Notes under the pieces: model-generated
Database searches by the model: none
The model's input: only the letters and a program-made list of their open reading frames with translations
What the model was told of the DNA's origin: nothing
Shown: piece by piece, positions 34,343-46,835 of the stretch
Layout: each line of letters starts with the position of its first letter
How positions within the stretch are numbered: the stretch's first letter is position 1
Translations under genes and position numbers: made by a program
Source: Hymenopus coronatus
Lineage: Eukaryota > Arthropoda > Insecta > Mantodea > Hymenopodidae
Direction: 5' to 3'
DNA length: 64,000 nt
Assembly (NCBI GenBank): GCA_030762935.1
Contig: CM060892.1
Span: 84,302,827-84,366,826 of the forward strand

Positions 34343-34577
34343 ACATAAAACCAGGCATGTGCATGAATAAGTGGACGATATAAAATGCAAGCGAAATGAA
34401 TGGTAGGAAAGGTGTTGGAGCAATTGGTGGAATGAGTGGCGGGAGAAACCAGAGGACCCGAAGAAAACCCTTACAGACACCACTTCGTCCATCACAAATC
34501 CCACATGCGGGCGTTTGGGATCGAACCCGGGCCGCCTAAATGGGAGGCAAGCTAACCATTCACCCACGGTGCCGCAG
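34343..34577 (-). mobile_element. SINE, subfamily A2
   Basis: Minus-strand head with an intact B box (GGTTCGATCC, complement of 34,518-34,527), the cccgaagaaaaccc and catcacaaatcccacatg body, and the A2 tail (ggcatgtgcatgaataagtg). It abuts an H fragment (copy 21) at its head end. Confidence 0.8.
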
Positions 34578-34725
34578 ACACACACTTAAGATGCACTTTT
34601 TCTACTATTTTTTAAGGGTTCTTAAAAATTTATTTTCAGTGAAATCTAGCTAAAAATGTTTGGTTGGAATACAATACTATCTCTACCTACCATTAATATT
34701 ATATATATGGTAGCGAAATTTTAAC
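34578..34725 (+). mobile_element. Element H copy 21 (3' fragment)
   Basis: cagacacacacttaagatgc, then a tttattttcagtgaaatcta block and ggttggaatacaatactatc. The terminal hairpin has decayed to accattaatattatatatat ggtag. Confidence 0.6.
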
Positions 34726-35489
34726 ATATTTAATTATTCTTTTTTTAACTTGAAAATAAATTGCTGCGGATTTATCCATTTAAATGATTACGGGTTATGA
34801 AGTAAGAGATTTATACTTCATGAAGAAACTTGGAGAACTTATTAAATAACTAGATCTGGAATTATGAAGCTAACATTGCAGCGCGCCAAAAGCTTTTTGC
34901 AACTGAAGTATCGCGTTCTATGGCCTTATTTTAATCTCCCGCTAGATCTGATTATTCCCTTAATGAGAGTTATGAGCTTGGCTTGGTGTGAACTTTGAAG
35001 CAGAAGATAATATAAAACTAGTAGTAGCAAATCGCATTACTCATAGTGCTGCTTGTACGAAACTAAAGCAGTGTTATTACAACAAAAACTTAGACCTACT
35101 TACTCTCTGTTATAACACAATAACACTTTGAGATACACTGGCTCGGAACAAATAGCACTAAAATAAGTAGAAAGATAAAACAATTTTTCAATATATTTTC
35201 CTGAATGTGTAATGTAGAACATTGCGTTATTCGGAAATATTAATGAATATTAAAAATGCTTCTTAATATTGAAGCCCTTGCGGGGGGGGGAATTAGCATA
35301 CATGTATATAATACATGGAGGTTAATTAATGAGCATTGTTTCATTGAAGAGGTCGGTTATGACTGATATTTTCGTTGGGATCCTTTAGGTTAATTGATGA
35401 TGTTTAAACATTGTACGCCAAGTTGGGCGATCAAATGCTGGTCTGATTGTCTGATTGTAGTTCTGTTCAGTACCACGCACAGCGCTGCA
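34726..35489. other. No recognisable feature
   Basis: AT-rich with a G run at about 35,282-35,290. Nothing assigned. Confidence 0.35.
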
Positions 35490-35663
35490 GTCCCACCTTG
35501 GGTATGGGTATTTGTGTGTTTATAAATACGAATGTGTATTTGTTAGAAAACTGAAAACAAATGAAAGGTAAGTAAAATCGAAGTAAAAGGGAAAAACAGG
35601 AAAAAGAAATAGGAACACAACGCCGGAGCCCCGACAAGGCTCTGGAACTGTATTTATAAAAAA
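35490..35663 (+). mobile_element. SINE, family B (5' truncated)
   Basis: ccaccttgggtatgggtatt to gccggagccccgacaaggct and ctggaactgtatttataaaa matches the 18.2 kb copy without its tRNA head. 5' truncation fits incomplete reverse transcription. Confidence 0.75.
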
Positions 35664-35949
35664 AAATAACAACAAAACGTGAGACTTGAAGGTAATAGTA
35701 ATGAACTCATGTTTTAAAAGTTACGTAACTTGTTATGTAATGTGTGTAGTGATGCACCAGTCTCCTATTGAACTTTTATTTATTTGTAGCTACTGAAAAC
35801 CAGTGATTTCTCGGTACTGTCACAAACAAAAAACAAAACAAAAAATAAAGAACAAAAAAATCGAATTGAACAGCTCCATGATGTATTTCATAAGTGCAAA
35901 TATATATCTATTTGGTTGTTAACTAGTTGTTGGTTTGAGTTTCAATCAT

Positions 35950-36240
35950 ATAAGCAATTGACACCAAAAGAAATAGTCTATGGCACCATAGGAAAAAATT
36001 ACAACTTGCGGACGTGAAATGTTGGAATTTTGCCCAGTAACCGTCTTTTTCAAGGTATGGGTTTTTACGTGCATATAAGTACTACATGGGACCAACAGCT
36101 TTATTTCTCTTCCAAAGATCGCTCTGCCAAGGGTTTTTATGTCCGAAAAAAATCCATCACCCATCGCCGGGTTTGATCATACAATCTTGAGTATTGCAGG
36201 CTGTTATGGTAAATGATAGATCAGCAGTGGCATATGGGTT
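35950..36240 (-). mobile_element. SINE, family C (diverged)
   Basis: Complement of the family C body: ttttacgtgcatataagtac, gggaccaacagctttatttc, ccaagggtttttatgtccga and ccatcgccgggtttgatcat (B box side). Older than the 37.1 kb copy, judging by mismatches. Confidence 0.65.
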
Positions 36241-37064
36241 AGGTTACTAATCCCGGAAAAGCAACCCTTCCTCAGGCGCCTACATACTTTCAATATTAAA
36301 GCATTAACAACAAACCTAAAACCTGCAAATCATTCTTTTAGTTAAGGTCTAAGAAGTTCAGGAACATAGAAACACCGCTTAGGCCCACCATGAGCCTATG
36401 ACTGGACTGGACACTATTCACAAAGAACCACAAAGATTTAAATAAATTAACACATATTTTAAAGCCTTGTAAGTTTGGAGTTCGAGATTAAGTGACCGCT
36501 TTTCAAAATCAACAAAAACCGCTTACAACTCGGAGATATCACCGATTACATTTTGTGTTTGTTGTTTACGTTGTACCTGTGACCCATTTATCCGCAAGGT
36601 ACACCAGGTCTCAAGTTCTCAGCAATAGTTATAACTACTTGGACATGACTTGAGGTTAAGTTTAACTTCTGTACATTGATATGTTGTTTACAACCGAGTC
36701 TCCAGAGGCAGAAATGCGAGCTGTTGAGTCTGTGGTATAGGTATAAGTGAGTAAAGAAGCAAGTATATTCTTCAGTAAAAATAAGTTAAAGAATAAATAA
36801 AACAAACAAAATAATTTATCTGTTCTGTCGCAGATAAAATAAACTGTGCACGTACTGATCCCTTGCTTAAGGTGGGCGACTGGTAGTGACTGGGAGGGGG
36901 AGGTCCCAGTGAAGAGCTGTGTACACGCAACTATTTACCAGTCAAAGTGCAACCAAACTGCAACCGTGTCCAAAGACTACTTATAACGCTCTAAATTAAA
37001 ATGACAATGCATTTATGTTACGCCTCCTCATGGAATGAAAAATTCAGTACCCATATAGACGCAA
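36241..37064. other. No recognisable feature
   Basis: Includes a small perfect hairpin, actggga/tcccagt, near 36,889-36,912. No known structural RNA could be matched. Confidence 0.35.
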
Positions 37065-37345
37065 AAAAATATTAATGTAGTAGGTTATTGTTATGTGCCA
37101 CTAATCGATTCAAACCCGGCGGAGGATGATGGATTTTTTTGGGCGTAAAAATCCTTATCATGGCTTCCTTCGGAAGGGAAGTAAAGCCGTGGGTCCGGTG
37201 TCGTAGATTTACGGCACGTAAAAGAACCTCAAGCCTCATAGAGAGGCCTCTGAGCAAAATTAAGCGGTATTTCACGCTCAATTTAGAATGGGACGCTGAG
37301 AAGCAAAGAAGTTAAAGAACGTCCATAAATAACACGCCATTTCCA
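37065..37345 (+). mobile_element. SINE, family C (best preserved copy)
   Basis: B-box-like gattcaaacccggcggagg, then gggcgtaaaaatccttatca, the hairpin cttccttcggaagggaag, ggtgtcgtagatttacggca, cgtaaaagaacctcaagcc and agaggcctctgagcaaaatt. It ends about gggacgctgagaagc. Confidence 0.8.
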
Positions 37346-38198
37346 TTTCCACTGATTGATTCGCTTACAACAGAATTTGTGATTTAAAACATCAAAATGT
37401 AGCCTTAAAAGCTTGTTCCTAACATATAGATGAATAGTGATTGTTGATCGAAATTGCATAAGAGGAAAGCTAATGAGAACCGGAAGGAAAGCTGTTGTAA
37501 TGCATCAAATAGCTAAATGATCTAGAACTTAAAAGGTTGTATAAACAATGCTAATCATGTAGATACGTATAAGTTATTAAAAGAATAAATGAAGATTAAT
37601 AGAGTGGGGTAATTTAAGAACGATATGAATAAACTTACATCAATATTTACTTCATTTGCAGACTAATAATTTTAATTATTAAGAATATTTAGTTTCAGGT
37701 TGAAACACAGTACGAGCGGCACACAAAGGCCATTCATATTTATTTCCTCCGAGAACGCTGGACGAGTTGTTGATAGGAGTAAAGAAGAGCGGGCAGAAAT
37801 GGAAGAAAGAGTCACGGTTCTAATGTACCCAAATATTCTTTACTTGTGTTACCTAAAACTTACACATTCGTAGAAATAGATAAGAAATATAGTTGAGCAT
37901 ATGACGCTTATCTTCGAATTGCCAAATCATTAAATGCATAGTTAAGTGTCTACCGTGTTAAAATGCGTTTTGCAAGGGTAATTACCCACACTGTTTGGGC
38001 CCACGACAGGTAATACAATGTGAACACAAAAGCAAAACGGATAATTTATATTGAAAAGGTGTTCATTTTGCGGCTCAATGCAAAACACATCAGATATCAA
38101 ATTATATGATGTGATTGTGGAAAAGCTGCTAAGAGGAGAGAAAAAGCAACTAGCAGATTGAACTGTATGCACATTAAAGGGACAACAAAGTGACAAAA
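37346..38198. other. No recognisable feature
   Basis: No family or coding signal. A 90-codon minus-strand frame (37,942-38,214) runs into copy 22 and has no motif. Confidence 0.35.
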
Positions 38199-39074
38199 AG
38201 CTGATGTATTCCATTCACATGACTTCCTCTATATCTCTGCAACAAATTATTGTTAAAAAGCTTATGATTCTATTTAATTCACACTAATCGAGAAAATACC
38301 GAGAAAATACCAGCAGGAATAGTCCTATTACTTGCTTCCTTGTAAATAGAAGCGAAATAAGGGAGTACTATTAGTTAAAGTGACAGTCAAAATTCAGTTG
38401 TTATGTGACTGAAGTTTCTTTGATTGCATGGACAGGAATTGTTAAATTCCTGTATGAGGAAATTATGTTTTTTAAAGCTGAAAACAAAAATAAGGAGTAT
38501 CTCAAAAAAAATCAACTCCACGAAAAAAAAATGTATATAAGAAAAATTGTGTGTTTTAAGGTGCTCTACATTTTTTTTTTTTTTTTGTAGGTTTTTGTGT
38601 ATTACTTACGGTTTAGCAGCTATGCAAAATTCCGTAAAATTCATCCAGAATGAAGTAGCCTTTAGAGGCTATTCCCATAAAATTCAAGATATACATTTTA
38701 TTTGTCAGGTAAATATCTTTAATATACGATATTTTAATCAAAATCGTTGAGCCATTTTTAGAAAATCAACATTTTCGAAAAAGTTCCATGTAAAGGGTAG
38801 TTTGTGGTGAGGGCATTTCTCTCAAAATCTTCGAGTCGCATCCCTGGAAGATACTAAACTTAAATACCAACTTTGGTATTTAACCGACTTTTCGTTTTTG
38901 AGCTATCGTGTTCATAGACACACGGACACACGGGCCTTTTTCTGAAAATGCTTTTTTGGATACAGGGGACCCTATAACATATAATTCCGTTGAAATCTCG
39001 GTATCTAATTTTTGGGTGGAGTGCAATACCTTCTCTATACACTATGTACATAGTACGTATAGTGAAAGTAAAAA
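38199..39074 (+). mobile_element. Element H copy 22 (near complete)
   Basis: It runs from GCTGATGTATTCCATTCACATG to GTATAGTGAAAGTAAAA with a T run at 38,571-38,587. A small internal direct repeat (gagaaaatacc twice, 38,290-38,311) is unique to this copy. Confidence 0.9.
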
Positions 39075-39234
39075 CAGTTTTGCAAAAAATTAAAGATAGA
39101 GATTAAATGTTTGTGTAGGAAACAAAAGAATCATTAATACCAAGTTGCACTCAAATACGTCTTTTCATTACGGATATATTGTTAATATATTCGATTTAAT
39201 TATCTTATGCTGCAGATATTGGTTAAATGCACCA

Positions 39235-39745
39235 TTTTCACTTTCCCTAGCGCTTATATACAACGTACATAATAGACAAAGAAGGTATTGTATTCCATCC
39301 AAAAATGTGATGCCTACATTTCAGTCTGTGTGTGATGTGTGGGTGGACAGCATAACTCAAAACGAAATTTCAAGTTTAATATCTCATCTCCCAAAATGCA
39401 AAAGAAAATTCCCTCACCCCAAACTATCCTTTACATGTAAAACGTATCGAAAATTTATTTTGCACAACTGGTAAACCGTAAGAAAGAAAAAAAAAATCTT
39501 GCTACACAAACATATGTAGATCCCGTCAAAACACACATTTTAAGTCCTTTACATTTGTATTGAGTGGTTAACAAAAGCATCGAAAGCATTTAAAACATTT
39601 GACTATCGCTTTAGCATAGGACATTCCCTTCTATTTATAAATAAGCAATACAAACATAGCGCTAATGCATATCTCGATTAGCGTGAAGAAGCTTTATTAA
39701 GAACATATGAACACAGAGGAAATCACGTGATTGCAACAACAGTTT
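39235..39745 (-). mobile_element. Element H copy 23 (internally deleted)
   Basis: Starts cactttccctagcgcttata. Several blocks are missing between caccccaaactatcctttac and gcacaactggtaaaccgtaa. It ends near gaaatcacgtgattgcaaca. Confidence 0.75.
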
Positions 39746-39819
39746 TTTTAAATCACATCCTTCGTATCTTTGTAACAAATTACATGTTTAAAATGTTCCA
39801 AAAGTGAATAGTTTTAAAA

Positions 39820-40652
39820 AAATCTCATATGTGTTCCGTTCACATGATTTCTCTATATCTCTGCTACAAATTATTGTTAAAAAACGTATACTTCTATCTA
39901 ATCCATGCTAATCGGGATAAAATTAGGAGAAATGGTCTTATTATTCGCTTCCTTGTTAAGTAGAAGGGAAATAAGGGAGAGACATAGGCTAAAGCGATAG
40001 TCAAATATTTTAAAAGCTTTTTGCTATGTGAATGAAATGCCCTTCTTTGTGTGGCCAGGAGTTGACAAATTCCCGTATGAGAAAAGTATATAAGTATTTT
40101 AACTTTCGAACCACAAAAAAAAAAGACACAAAACAATAAAAAATGTATGATATAAATCATGTGCTTTAACGAGATCTACAGTTTTTGTGTAATAAGTTAT
40201 GCAAAAGTACACCAAAACTCATCCAGAATAAAGAGTTTATTCATAGCATATTCCCATAAAATGCAAGATTTTTACATTTCATTTTTCATATAAAAGTATC
40301 TTTAATGTACGATATTTTACTCAAAATAGTTACAGCCTTTTGAGAAAATCAAAATTTTCGAAATTTTTTTCCATATAAAGAGTAGTTGGGGTTGGAGGAA
40401 TGTTATTGAAGATCTTCCTTAGGAAATACTAAACTTATAGACGGAGTTTGGTATTTAACAAACTTTTCGATTTTGAGTTACGCTGCGCACGCGCGCGCAC
40501 ACGCACACACACACACATAAGCGCGCGCAAGTTTTTTTTTTTTTTCTAAAAATGCTCTCTTTATTGATGGGTCCCAAAACTTGAATTTCCGGAGAAATAT
40601 CGGTATCGAACAATACAATACACTATCTACATAGTACGTTTAGAGAAAATAA
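39820..40652 (+). mobile_element. Element H copy 24
   Basis: From ATCTCATATGTGTTCCGTTC to GTTTAGAGAAAATAAG. The CA tract is replaced by mixed CG/CA (40,485-40,530), a possible Z-DNA-forming stretch. Confidence 0.85.
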
Positions 40653-41445
40653 GAAGACTATTTTACATCACAAAGTGAAAAAACAGTAAAAAAACTATTA
40701 TTACACTGATTATTTTTTTAAAACAAATCTACTATGAGCATCAAAATTTCAACCATGATTTATTACATTATGCAGTGCCTTAAAAATCTTGCCAGAGCTC
40801 TAGTTGTATTTTTGTGGGTGGAGATAGTCTTTGAATATGGAAAAATACAATAAATTTGAACCTGAGAAAAATGGCTTTCAAGTTTGAGAGAGGGTAATTA
40901 AATCAGCGTAAGGCTTTAAAACGGCGTTTAAAAACATGTGTTACATACCTCCTAGGAAAATCAAGTATTGCAAATATTTACTTTAAAATATACTGCAGTT
41001 TTGGCAGCAAAAATACGAAATCACCATTTGGGACAACAATCGCTATAAAAACACTTCTATGTCCCCTTTATCAAAACACTTCGACCCTTACCCTTAACAT
41101 GCTATATATGGCTATTAGCAAATAAAGAACGTAGGAAAATGAGCCAGGATCTATTGGATTATCCAGAATGAAATATTCAGGATTTTATTTATATTCATGT
41201 ACATTGTGTCTTTATCACAGAGCTAAGGCGCCTGAATTCATATTATCTCTTCCTCTTTATTTCCCTGTGGACTACCATCCTTTCTGTTCATCATTCCTTA
41301 TCTAGTGTATCACTTAGCAACAAGTTTTTTTCTCGTCCAATTATTTCTAAGTATTTATTTTCCCTTCTTGGGCAGTTTTATTCTTAGAGATTATTATTGA
41401 GACAATTGCCTATTAACTATAACATTTAAACAAAATTATTTACAA
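40653..41445. other. No recognisable feature
   Basis: AT-rich. No family or coding signal seen. Confidence 0.35.
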
Positions 41446-42301
41446 TATTCAGCATGTTCTATTTACATGACTTTCTCTACCTGCTCTGCAAACCAATTAT
41501 TATTAAAAAAGATGATTCTATTACATAAATCATGGTAATCAAAATAAACGTTAGCTGAAATTGTCTTATTAATTAATACCTTATAAGAAGAAGAGAAATA
41601 GGGGAATACATTGGGCTAAAGCAATATAAAAAATGTTTAAAAGATGGTTGCCATGAGATTGAAATTTGGTGTCATTTGTATGGCCAGGAGTAAAACAAAA
41701 TAAAACAAAACAAAAAAGAATGAAAAATTCCCGTTTGAGGAAAATTCAAATATTTCAAAACTGAAACCAATAACAAGGAAATATTTAACTCCACAAAAAA
41801 TGTATCTGATAAATTGTGTGTTTTAACGAGATCTACATTTTATGTATAGTACATTTTTGACTATCTCTTACGATGTACCAATTATGCAAACTTCATCCAA
41901 AGTGAAGAGGTATTCAGATACTATTACCAAAAATTCGAGATATGCATTTTATTTGCCGTGTAAAAATATTTAATACGTGGTATTTTAATCAAAATGGTTA
42001 ACCAGTTTTAAGAAAAGCAAACTTTTCGAAAATACTTCCATGTGAAGGGTAGTTTGGATGGTGGGGTTTACCCGATTATCTTCCTGTCGCATTCCTTAAA
42101 TATCTAGTTTGGTATTTAATCGAATTTTTTTATTTACACACACACAAAAATGCACGACATTTTACATTTTCTGAAAATGTTTTTAGGATGGATTCAGGGG
42201 ATGCTAAAACGGAAATTCCAGTGAAATATCAATATCAAATTTTGAGTGAAATGCAACACTTTCGCTACCTATGAACTATGGCGTACGAAGAAGAGAAAAG
42301 A
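41446..42301 (+). mobile_element. Element H copy 25
   Basis: Starts attcagcatgttctatttacatg. The 3' end is degraded (gtacgaagaagagaaaag). It carries a short internal AAAAC-unit repeat near 41,694-41,716. Confidence 0.8.
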
Positions 42302-42347
42302 ATGTGTTGTCTCTCTAAGCTATAATTCTCATCAATTTGTCATATAA

Positions 42348-42956
42348 TACGAGGCCATCCAGAAAATGACGATTTGGCATAACAAAATAATACCGAAAGT
42401 GTCAACACAAAACTTTATTTACAAAGTTAGAATACCTTACCTAACGCAGTCGCAATTCTATCAAGATATTGTCACGTGGTATCTACCACATGTTATACTT
42501 TTCTACCGTCAAAGAACTTATTCGTTTTAGAAAGCACAACATTTTCGGCCAATCGAATTTTATAGGCAAATAACGCAAGTGATAAGACAATGAACGAAAC
42601 AGTGTGTACGAAAAAGACCGGAGTGGAAGTTCATCAATCGTTACGGAAGAGCTGTAAGCAAATGTTGATAAAAGGATTCTGGAAAACGAGTGTTTCGCTT
42701 TGAACACCGTACCTTTTGAATGGAAAAGATTTCCTAGCCATGAAGACCTCAAAGTGGCAGCGACATCTTCGCTCAGATCTTCAGCGGTGAAAGAGCACAT
42801 CGTCTGCGTTGAAAAACCGGTACCATGTGACAATAAATACTTTGATACCAATGACGATTACGTTGAAAAATAGAGTAAGCTTCTGTATGTAAATGAAGTT
42901 TTGTGTTGATAGCTGTCATTATTTAGTTATGCCAAATCGTCTAGATGGACCTCGTC
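42348..42956 (+). mobile_element. Mariner family element 3, internally deleted (605 bases)
   Basis: Terminal inverted repeats of about 30 bases at 42,350-42,383 (CGAGGCCATCCAGAAAATG...) and 42,926-42,954 share the gatttggcataac inner half. The left flank is TA; the right flank is tc, so one target copy has mutated. It keeps only the C-terminal part of a transposase. This is the size and structure of an element becoming a MITE. Confidence 0.8.
42658..42873 (+). pseudogene. Mariner transposase C-terminal remnant
   Basis: Seventy-one codons are open and end in ...NDDYVEK-stop. GDYVEK is the usual mariner C terminus. Upstream, KRFPSHEDLKVAA and a following SSLRSS resemble the region after the third catalytic Asp (GQRF..DEELK..V...L). 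All catalytic residues are missing. An in-frame TAA precedes the segment at 42,655. Confidence 0.65.
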
Positions 42957-43494
42957 TAAAGTGCTTCCATAAGTTTGTTAAATATCTACATAGAAAGATG
43001 ATTTTAACACCCTATGTTTGTCTTTATTGGCTACTGTGGAGAGCCAGCACAAGAAATCTTGTGGCTGCAATTACTGGACCCGACACAACGTGTCCGCTGG
43101 CTTTATCAACAGTCCCAGAGAAATAATAACCCGATGCTGGTGAAAGATTAATGTGCAGGGTATTCTGGCATGCGTGTACGCGGTTTCTGCTAAATAATTC
43201 AGCTAACCAAACCACAGAGCGCTGTACAGCTGCGACTCGCACACCCATTTTCGGAATTACTTCTGCGAATCTCTCGAACATGCCGCTTCTAAGGCATCCC
43301 CTGGACCACAAAGGATGGCTGGTTGCATCTAGGACCAGGCAAAACACGTTTCTCTTTCCAGGGACCAAACCTTTCTAAACTAAGCAAATTTCTTAACTTT
43401 TATAACACAAACTGCTTTCCCAATATTGTACTAGCGTGCCTATAAGTGACGGATTCTCCTGCACAGCAATAGTATTTTTACTCTAGCTGCTAAA
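42957..43494. other. Unassigned GC-richer block
   Basis: About 43,020-43,370 is clearly less AT-rich than the surroundings and keeps a 114-codon minus-strand frame. I recognise no domain, and no copy elsewhere in the window. It could be unique host sequence or an unknown repeat. Confidence 0.3.
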
Positions 43495-43757
43495 TACTAT
43501 ATGCGTAGATAGTATTTGGTAAAAAAAAAAGTAAAAACAAGATACTGAGTTTCACCGGAAAAACATGTTTGGTGTCCTCTAATTAAACAAGCTTTAGAAA
43601 AAGGCCGATGTGTGTGTGTTATCAGTGGGCAGCTTAGATAATTCAAGTGAGTACCAAACTTAGTATTTTAGTGTAGTACCGCCCAATAATGTAACACGAA
43701 AATTTTCAGGAAAATTCCCCCACCCTGAAGTACCCTTTACATGGAAGAGTTTTTCGT
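43495..43757 (-). mobile_element. Element H copy 26 (fragment)
   Basis: Reverse blocks gagtttcaccggaaaaacat, aaaaaggccgatgtgtgtgt and cccccaccctgaagtaccct. It stops at ggaagagtttttcg, just before copy 27 starts. Confidence 0.75.
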
Positions 43758-44576
43758 ATCTGAAGAATCTGACGTGCCATTCACATGAATTTCTCTACAT
43801 CTGTAACAAAAAAATTTGGAGAGCTTTTTCTTCTGTTTACTTCCTGCTAATCCAAATAAAAATTCACAGAAACTGTGTTATGACTTGCTTTATTGTAAGT
43901 AGAATGGGAAAAGTGAGCACACTAGGCTAAAGCGATAGTCAAATCTTATAACATCCGGTTGCCATGTGATTGAACTCCATTAATTTTTTTTTTTTTTTTT
44001 TTTTTTTGTGTTGCATGACTAGGAGTTGACAAATACCCGTATGAAAAAAGTGTAAGTATTTTGTAACAAACTACTAACAAGAAGTATCTCTGAAATTTTC
44101 CAATTCCACGATGAAATCTATGTCATAAATTGTGTATTTTAGCAAAATGCATTAGAATGAAGGGCTCATCAGAGGCTATTCGCAAAAAATTCAAAATTCC
44201 TATGCATTTTATATTTGATTTATATACCTTTAATATGCAGTGTTTTAATCAAAATCGTTAATCATTTTTAAGAAAACCAAATTTTTCAATTTTTTTTCAG
44301 TAAAGAGAGCGGGGCAATTTTCTAGAAATTTTGGTGTCACATCCTTTAAAGATACAGAACTTAATATCAAGTTTGGTATTAACAATCTTTTCATTTTTGA
44401 GCTGTGCTGTTCCATAGACACACGCTGACCTTTTTCTAAAATGCTAATTTTTGTACTCTGGGGACCTCAAAACATATTTCTGGTGATATCTGGACATCGA
44501 ATTTTTAGATAGAATACAATATCTTCTCTGGCTACTATGTACATTGTATTTATACATGGGCTAGAGAAAGTAAAAA
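43758..44576 (+). mobile_element. Element H copy 27
   Basis: Starts at about 43,767 (ATCTGACGTGCCATTCACATG) and ends GGGCTAGAGAAAGTAAAA. A T run of about 25 lies at 43,983-44,007. Confidence 0.85.
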
Positions 44577-44629
44577 CAGATCACACCAAAGTCAGGAACC
44601 TCCGGAATACAATGGCAAACTATGTAAAA

Positions 44630-45490
44630 AATCTTATGTGTTCCATTCACATGAATTTCTCTACATCTCTGCAACAAATTATTACTAAAAAGATTATTCT
44701 TCTATTTACTTCATGCTAATCAAGGAACAATTAGCAGAAATAGTATTATTACTTGCTTCCTTGTAGGTAGAAGCCAAGTAAGGGAGGGTTAAAGTAATAG
44801 TCAAAAACTGGTTGATATGTGACTGAAGTTCCTTTGTATGGATACGAGTTGACAAATTCCTGTATGAGAAAGGTATTAGTTTTTCAAGGTTGAAACCAAA
44901 AACAAGGATATCTAAAACACGGTCAACTCCATGAAAAAAAATGTATATAACAAATTGTGTGTTTTAATGTCCTCTACAATTTTTGTGTGGCAAGTTTTTT
45001 ACATCTCTTACGGTTAAGCAGTAATGCAAAATTCCGTAAAATTGATCCAGAATTAATTAGTCTTCAGAGGCTATTCCCAGAAAATTCAAGATATACACTT
45101 TGTCAGGTAAATATCTTGAATATATGATATTTTAATCAAAATCTTTAGAGCCATTTTTGAGAAAATCAAATTTTTCGAAAAATGTTCCATGTAAAGGGTA
45201 GTTTGTGGTGGGGGAATCTTTCTCAAAATCTTCGTGTCGCATCCCTGGAAGATACTAAATTTAAATACCAAGTTTGATATTTTACCGACTTTTCGTTTTC
45301 GACTTCACAGACACACGGACCCACTGACACACACACACACGCGCGCGGATCTTTTTCTGAAAATACTTTTTTGGATACAGAGGACCCTAAAACATATATT
45401 TACTGTGAAATCTCGGTATCGAATTTTTGGGTGGAGTGCAATACCTTCTCTATACACTACATACATAGTACGTGTAGAGAAAGTAAAAAT
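44630..45490 (+). mobile_element. Element H copy 28 (near complete)
   Basis: From ATCTTATGTGTTCCATTCACATG to GTGTAGAGAAAGTAAAA, with a good terminal hairpin (about 45,445-45,483) and a mixed CA/CG tract. It follows copy 27 with only 55 bases between them. Confidence 0.9.
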
Positions 45491-45589
45491 GTTACGGACC
45501 GCATTGGAAAAGCACTTATAAAATACAAGATCAGCACAGTGTACAAATCCAATAAGTTTTAAAATCCGCAAAGGAAAAAAGTGATCTCT

Positions 45590-45912
45590 TATGTGCTCCA
45601 GGGGTACACGGAATGTCTTGTTCGTGCGGTGCTCTTTACATCGAAACAACCAAACTTAGCATTAACAGAACATAAGCGACATTGCACAAACAGAAGTCCG
45701 TAGTCGCTGAACATTGTCACCATATGCTATCTTATCCTCTATGAAGACATGAAAGAATTGGATACTACCAAATATTATCATTCTAGCCTTCATAGAGAAG
45801 TGATTGCGATTTACAAACATTTAAATAATATGAATAAAAAAGAAGGAAAAAGCGCACATGATACCAGCGACAGCAACCACTGCAAACCCGTATTTATAAA
45901 CCTCTACTGACC
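45590..45912 (+). pseudogene. Penelope-like element GIY-YIG endonuclease remnant
   Basis: Plus-strand translation in shifting frames gives GVHGMSCSCGALYIE (45,602-45,646). This matches the GVY.I.C.CG..YIG start of PLE endonucleases, with the GIY Tyr changed to His and the YIG Gly to Glu. VVAEHC follows, then DTTKYYHSSLHREVIAIYKH and NNMNKKEG, which is the usual PLE end (REAIEIYKHPNNFNREDG type). Stops and a frameshift near 45,735 break it. In live PLEs this domain nicks target DNA beside a reverse transcriptase. Confidence 0.82.
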
Positions 45913-46129
45913 TTGGTGTGAGCTACAAATTGCGAAGCTTAGCAGCTTTGAAAGCAGTCATTGTTCATCTGCTCAGGATGTTACCCTTAAAAATGGTAAT
46001 CGAATAGTTCACCCAAAGTTCGGGTATTAATAGTTTTACCCTTAGACCACAACCTTCCAGCTCGGAAAATTTTAATATTGTATCAATATATTGTAATTGG
46101 TTTAGCCTTTCTGTGTGTATCAATTGTAT

Positions 46130-46370
46130 GAAAATCGTCCCAGAGGTAGTATCTGAGCCCAGGAACGCGGGTTCAAATCCGGCGGAGCAGGATTGATTTT
46201 TTCGGGCGTAAAAATCCTTAGCATGGAAATTAAGCCGTGTCATCGAGTTCGGCACGTAAAAGAACCTAAATCCTAATAAAGAGGCCTCCGAGCAAAATTA
46301 TAGACTGGAATGCTGAGAACTGCAGTAGTTACAGAGCGTCCCTAAAAAAGAACTGCGTTTCCATTGCATT
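46130..46370 (+). mobile_element. SINE, family C
   Basis: The B box GGTTCAAATCC (46,170-46,180) is intact. The body cgggcgtaaaaatccttagc is missing the small hairpin segment. It continues ggcacgtaaaagaacctaaa and gaggcctccgagcaaaatta, and ends near gaactgcgtttcca. Confidence 0.78.
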
Positions 46371-46539
46371 TTGAACCACTTTATATATCATATTGATTAT
46401 GACTAGAGAGTGGAAGTTTAGGGACCAAACAATAATGTCTTACGTGCTTAAATAGGCTCATTAACTTTACATGTGCCTCTATAAAGTTAAAAATAGTAAA
46501 TTATTAAAAACTGCCATCAGTGATGTAAGCGGTTTAATA

Positions 46540-46834
46540 ATACTTTAAAAGATGGTTACTATGTAATCGAAAGTCGGATCTCCGTGCTCGGCCAGAAGTA
46601 AAACTAAGGAATGACAAATTAGCGTTTGATAACATGTTAAGTATTGTAAAACTGAAACCAATAACAAGGACTATCTAGGCAGTAGTTACTTCCACAAAAA
46701 TTTATATGACAAAGCATGTGGAGTAACAACATCTACATTTTTGTTGTAAGTTTTTGTGTATTTCTTAAGTATATATTTTGTTTGTCATGTAAATATCTTT
46801 AATATACGGTATTTTAATCCAAATCATTAGCCAT
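46540..46834 (+). mobile_element. Element H copy 29 (middle part)
   Basis: Forward blocks taaaagatggttactatgta, actgaaaccaataacaagga and aatatacggtattttaatcc, cut at agccatttt where the reverse copy 30 begins. Confidence 0.75.
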
Positions 46835-46835
46835 T

